Positions 34,894-37,657 of a DNA stretch of 37,657 nt are shown here, piece by piece (position 1 is the stretch's first letter; each line of letters starts with the position of its first letter). The notes under the pieces are model-generated. The model worked only from the letters and a program-made list of their open reading frames with translations, had not been told where the DNA came from and did not search any database. The stretch lies in NCBI GenBank assembly GCA_009691255.1, contig SHUT01000015.1:1-37657 (forward strand), read 5' to 3'. Source of the stretch: Ilumatobacteraceae bacterium (GTDB lineage: Bacteria; Actinomycetota; Acidimicrobiia; Acidimicrobiales; Ilumatobacteraceae). The position numbers were made by a program, and so were the translations under genes.

Positions 34894-35664
34894 TTATGAC
34901 TCTTGCGTGAAATGAGCATCGCGCTTGTTCAAAAAAGCGTCAATGCCTTCTTGTGCATCGGTGCCAACAGTTGCCTCAGCCATAATAGCTGAGGCAAATT
35001 CATAGGCATCCACTTGCGACATGCTGATTTGCTCATAAAAAGTGCGTTTCCCCAACGCTCTAGACCACTGCGACCCACGCGTTGCGCGTCGTAATATTTC
35101 GGCCACCGCGTCATCCAACTGATCATCTGGCACCACCTGATTAATCAGCCCCCACTCACATGCCGTCTGCGCTGAAATTGCGTCACCCGTGAAGGCCATC
35201 TCCGCAGCACGCTTTTGACTGATTGAACGAGCCACCGCAACTAAGGGCGTATGACAAAACAATCCACCTTTGCCACCAGGTAAAGCAAACGATGCAGACT
35301 CTGCTGCTACTGCCAAGTCACACGTTGCAACTAATTGACAACCAGCGGCGGTGGCTAATGCATGCACACTTGCGCAAACTGGTTGTGGCACCGACTGAAT
35401 GACTTGCATCAACTTTGCACATGTCTGAAACAATAACTCAGCGTCATCTTGCGTAGCACCTACCATGTCCGCAAAATTGTGGCCAGCCGAAAAGACAGGA
35501 CCTTGGGCAGCCAGCACGATTCCGAGTGCTCCAGATTTCTGCGCAACGCCAAACGCTTCAATCAGTTCTTGTAAGACCTGCAGACTCAGTGCATTGCGCT
35601 TCGCAGGATTTATTAATGTGATGACGAAGTTGCTCCCAACAGATTCTGTTTTTACGTTCTTCAT
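34894..35664 (-). CDS. Enoyl-CoA hydratase/isomerase family protein (ECHDC3-like)
   Basis: The ATG at 35664 gives 256 residues, and GGGGGTG lies just before it. An ATG at 35676 is a possible alternative. The crotonase fold shows INPAKRNALSLQVLQEL, the oxyanion-hole AAQGPVFSAGHNFADM and ACQLVATCDLAVAAESASFALP. The GGLFCHTPLVAVARSI segment matches the ECHDC3 branch, in which the two catalytic glutamates of classical hydratases are absent, so simple hydratase activity is doubtful (family knowledge). It lies two bases upstream of the copper ATPase gene and about 45 after the monooxygenase gene, so all three may be cotranscribed. Confidence 0.9.
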   Translation of the reverse strand: MKNVKTESVGSNFVITLINPAKRNALSLQVLQELIEAFGVAQKSGALGIVLAAQGPVFSAGHNFADMVGATQDDAELLFQTCAKLMQVIQSVPQPVCASVHALATAAGCQLVATCDLAVAAESASFALPGGKGGLFCHTPLVAVARSISQKRAAEMAFTGDAISAQTACEWGLINQVVPDDQLDDAVAEILRRATRGSQWSRALGKRTFYEQISMSQVDAYEFASAIMAEATVGTDAQEGIDAFLNKRDAHFTQES

Positions 35665-35709
35665 TGTCACCCCCATTTCACCTATAATTCTAGAGCACCA
35701 TGGTCCATA

Positions 35710-37626
35710 TCATCGCCTCGTCAGGTGATACTGGGCTAAATCAGCATCATGAGTCATTTGCCAGTAGTCAACAAAGCGCCACGGCATTGGCGAAAACACC
35801 CTTCCTCGAGCGTTGCGATACCAGTTCTTCATTCCGGGGTGTGTCCACACCAACTCACCGTGTTCCTGGTCGACTCGCTCGTTGTAGTCATCGTGCACAC
35901 CTTTTTTAACGTCAATTGATGCGACACCGCCTTGGATCATTTGCACCAAACAACTCGTTACATATCGCAATTGACACTCTGCTTGAAAAAACAAACTTCC
36001 ACCATGAGCCACATTGGTATTGGGCCCATACAGACAAAACAAATTGGGGTAATCAGGCACCGTTATTCCTAAATACGCACGCGGGTCGTCGTTACCCCAC
36101 GCTTCTGACAACAACGTACCTGTACGACCTCTGATTTTCATCGGAGATAATAATTTTCCAGCTTCGAATCCTGTTGCCAAGATAATCACATCTACTTCGT
36201 GAGTAACGCCATCACTATCAACTAATCCCTTCTCGCACACTTGCCGAACACCTACTGTGGCTAATTCAACATTTGTCTGCCGCAAGGTTTGAAACCAATC
36301 ATTGTCAACGAGAATGCGTTTTCCGTATGGCGGATACTCTGGCAACGACTTCGTCACGAGATCGGGACGCCCCGCGAGTTGATCTTCTATATACGCAGTC
36401 ATTTGCTGGCGGTGGCGATCGTTGTGGCGATTCATTGAGCGATTTGGGTATTCCCACTCTGGATCGCGACGCAATGTCTTAAGCAAACCGTCTCCAAATC
36501 GCCAAAACAATCCAAATCGATACCACTCGTAGTAGTACGGAATATTTCCCAATAGCCATTGCGCACCAGTTGAAACCTCCCGATGGTAGTGCTCATTGTG
36601 AATCACCCATTGCGGTGACCTCTGAAAAACAATCACCGACTTTGCAATACTTGCAACGGACCTTAAGAACTGCATCGCACTTGCTCCTGTACCAACGACA
36701 GCAACTCGCTTGCCTGTTAGATCAACATCGTGTCGCCACTCTGCAGAATGGAAAAGGTCGCCGACAAACTCATCCGCACCCTCAAACAGGTTTTTCTTGG
36801 GGCGATTCAATTGCCCAGTTGCCGATATAACCGCTGACGCTTCAACCGTACGAACACCAACTGCATCGCGCAAGACCACGCTCCATACCTGACGCAACTC
36901 GTCCCATGTCAGTTCTTCGACAGTGGTGCCAAATGCAATGCACTCACTGATTCCGAACTGTTCTGCCACTTCTTCCAAATACCCCAGCACATCGTCGCGT
37001 TTCGAAAAATACCCTGGCCAATCTGTTCGTCGGGCATATGAATACGAATAGAAATGATTAGGAGTATCGACGCCTGCTTCTGGATAATTATTTTCAAGCC
37101 ATGTACCACCCAGTGATGCGTTCTTCTCGACCAGTGTCCAGGAGATTCCTAATCTGTCAAGCGCAATCGCCGCTCCGATTCCAGATATCCCTGCTCCCAC
37201 GATTAAGACCGAAAAATCACTCTTGCTATCTGCTGCCCGCGCAGTGCTTGTGTCACTTGCTCTAGACCAAGATACATTCCGATCGACGAAATGCAGATCT
37301 TCCATAAACATTGGTACATACTCCGAGCCCACGGTTTCGCCCACGCACGCACTCATCATCTGAGTCAATCTCTGCGTGTCGGGCGCATCGCTCATCTGCC
37401 GTTGCCCCGTTTCCAGATCTTGCATCACCTCGGCGATTGCAGCACGGACTTTAGCCACCACACTGTCTGGTAATCCGCCTGCTTCATCAGCAATCAAAGC
37501 AACATCACGCTTTGGCAAATAAGGCTCTTTCAGCCAGACATCATCACCTGTGATGTGCGCCAAACACATCAGAAGCGTCGGAATCGAAGCATCTTCCAAA
37601 GCGTCAAGCAATGCGTCGTTCTTCAT
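35710..37626 (-). CDS. FAD-dependent Baeyer-Villiger-type monooxygenase (HAPMO-like)
   Basis: The 638-residue protein begins with a helical extension (1-135) like that of 4-hydroxyacetophenone monooxygenase (640 residues). The FAD Rossmann motif SVLIVGAGISGIGAA is near 140-153, then LGGTWLENNYPEAGVD. The Baeyer-Villiger fingerprint appears as FVGDLFHSAEW near 285-295, with Arg where the final Pro or Asp of FxGxxxHxxxW(P/D) is usual. The NADPH Rossmann motif is VAVVGTGASAMQFLRS. The end has DVIILATGFEAGKLLSP and YGPNTNVAHGG. It would insert oxygen into ketones to give esters; the substrate is unknown. The start lies six bases after a tRNA, leaving no room for its own promoter. Confidence 0.93.
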   Translation of the reverse strand: MKNDALLDALEDASIPTLLMCLAHITGDDVWLKEPYLPKRDVALIADEAGGLPDSVVAKVRAAIAEVMQDLETGQRQMSDAPDTQRLTQMMSACVGETVGSEYVPMFMEDLHFVDRNVSWSRASDTSTARAADSKSDFSVLIVGAGISGIGAAIALDRLGISWTLVEKNASLGGTWLENNYPEAGVDTPNHFYSYSYARRTDWPGYFSKRDDVLGYLEEVAEQFGISECIAFGTTVEELTWDELRQVWSVVLRDAVGVRTVEASAVISATGQLNRPKKNLFEGADEFVGDLFHSAEWRHDVDLTGKRVAVVGTGASAMQFLRSVASIAKSVIVFQRSPQWVIHNEHYHREVSTGAQWLLGNIPYYYEWYRFGLFWRFGDGLLKTLRRDPEWEYPNRSMNRHNDRHRQQMTAYIEDQLAGRPDLVTKSLPEYPPYGKRILVDNDWFQTLRQTNVELATVGVRQVCEKGLVDSDGVTHEVDVIILATGFEAGKLLSPMKIRGRTGTLLSEAWGNDDPRAYLGITVPDYPNLFCLYGPNTNVAHGGSLFFQAECQLRYVTSCLVQMIQGGVASIDVKKGVHDDYNERVDQEHGELVWTHPGMKNWYRNARGRVFSPMPWRFVDYWQMTHDADLAQYHLTRR

Positions 37627-37632
37627 CGTGAG

Positions 37633-37657
37633 TGCGCCCTCTGGGGCTCGAACCCAG
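37633..37657 (-). tRNA. tRNA 3' part, cut by window edge
   Basis: The minus strand shows a complete T-arm (ctggg-ttcgagc-cccag), then a seven-base acceptor strand agggcgc and discriminator A, without encoded CCA. The anticodon half lies outside the window, so the amino acid cannot be told. The paired 5' acceptor would be GCGCCCT. Confidence 0.8.

Overview
The window reads as a chromosomal segment of an actinobacterium with roughly balanced base composition, most probably an Acidimicrobiia-like lineage (inference). The pointers are a DUF222/HNH (13E12-type) nuclease, an F420-type nitroreductase-fold protein, an SCO6745-family protein, actinobacterial HemQ, a CysO-like sulfur carrier, the UPF0182/PDZ-Lon pair known from mycobacteria, a PAC2 protein and ispD-ispF-rlmB-tRNA-Thr. 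The gene content looks mostly ancestral: no integrase, transposase, CRISPR array or prophage module was seen. The DNA is very compact. No gene-free stretch exceeds about 175 bases, and most convergent genes abut or overlap at their stop codons.

Layout. 1-1086: the 5' part of a secreted or anchored Thr-rich surface protein running off the left edge, then the initiator tRNA with a hairpin terminator. 1183-2653: a membrane-anchored antibiotic-biosynthesis-monooxygenase-fold protein, an FKBP prolyl isomerase and a coiled-coil protein. 2650-8697 (minus): PDZ-Lon protease, then a large DivIVA-like coiled-coil protein with an unusual Cys/His C-terminus, then the UPF0182 membrane protein, probably one envelope operon. 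8720-11462: a small membrane protein, a HEAT-repeat protein, an F420-type reductase with 3-methyladenine glycosylase Tag, and a metallo-beta-lactamase-fold hydrolase. 11637-13853: a DUF222/HNH nuclease, a decayed BtuF-like pseudogene and a GNAT acetyltransferase. 13927-15774: SCO6745-family and PAC2-family proteins.

15793-23273 is a co-directional minus-strand series. It starts at a CIRCE (HrcA) operator and groEL and continues with an ATP-grasp ligase, HemQ, an AlaX-type tRNA editing protein, an unknown protein, GlnD and a Nudix hydrolase. Gaps are mostly under 15 bases, so stress control of groEL could extend into haem, tRNA quality-control and nitrogen-signalling genes. 23340-28185: a FAD oxidoreductase, an amidase followed by a CysO-like sulfur carrier ending in Gly-Gly-Cys, glycerate kinase and a LytR_C protein. 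28298-30433 (minus): ispD, ispF, rlmB and tRNA-Thr, divergent from a Crp/Fnr regulator. 31127-37657: dienelactone hydrolase, a sigma-region-4-like regulator, a copper-type P1B ATPase, an ECHDC3-like crotonase and a HAPMO-like Baeyer-Villiger monooxygenase whose start lies six bases from the 3' end of a tRNA cut by the right edge.

The most interesting points are the DivIVA protein with a phage-head-morphogenesis-like Cys/His tail, the CysO-like carrier with an encoded cysteine after its diglycine, the CIRCE-headed seven-gene series and the multiply broken BtuF pseudogene. I did not find a clear new defence or mobile system.
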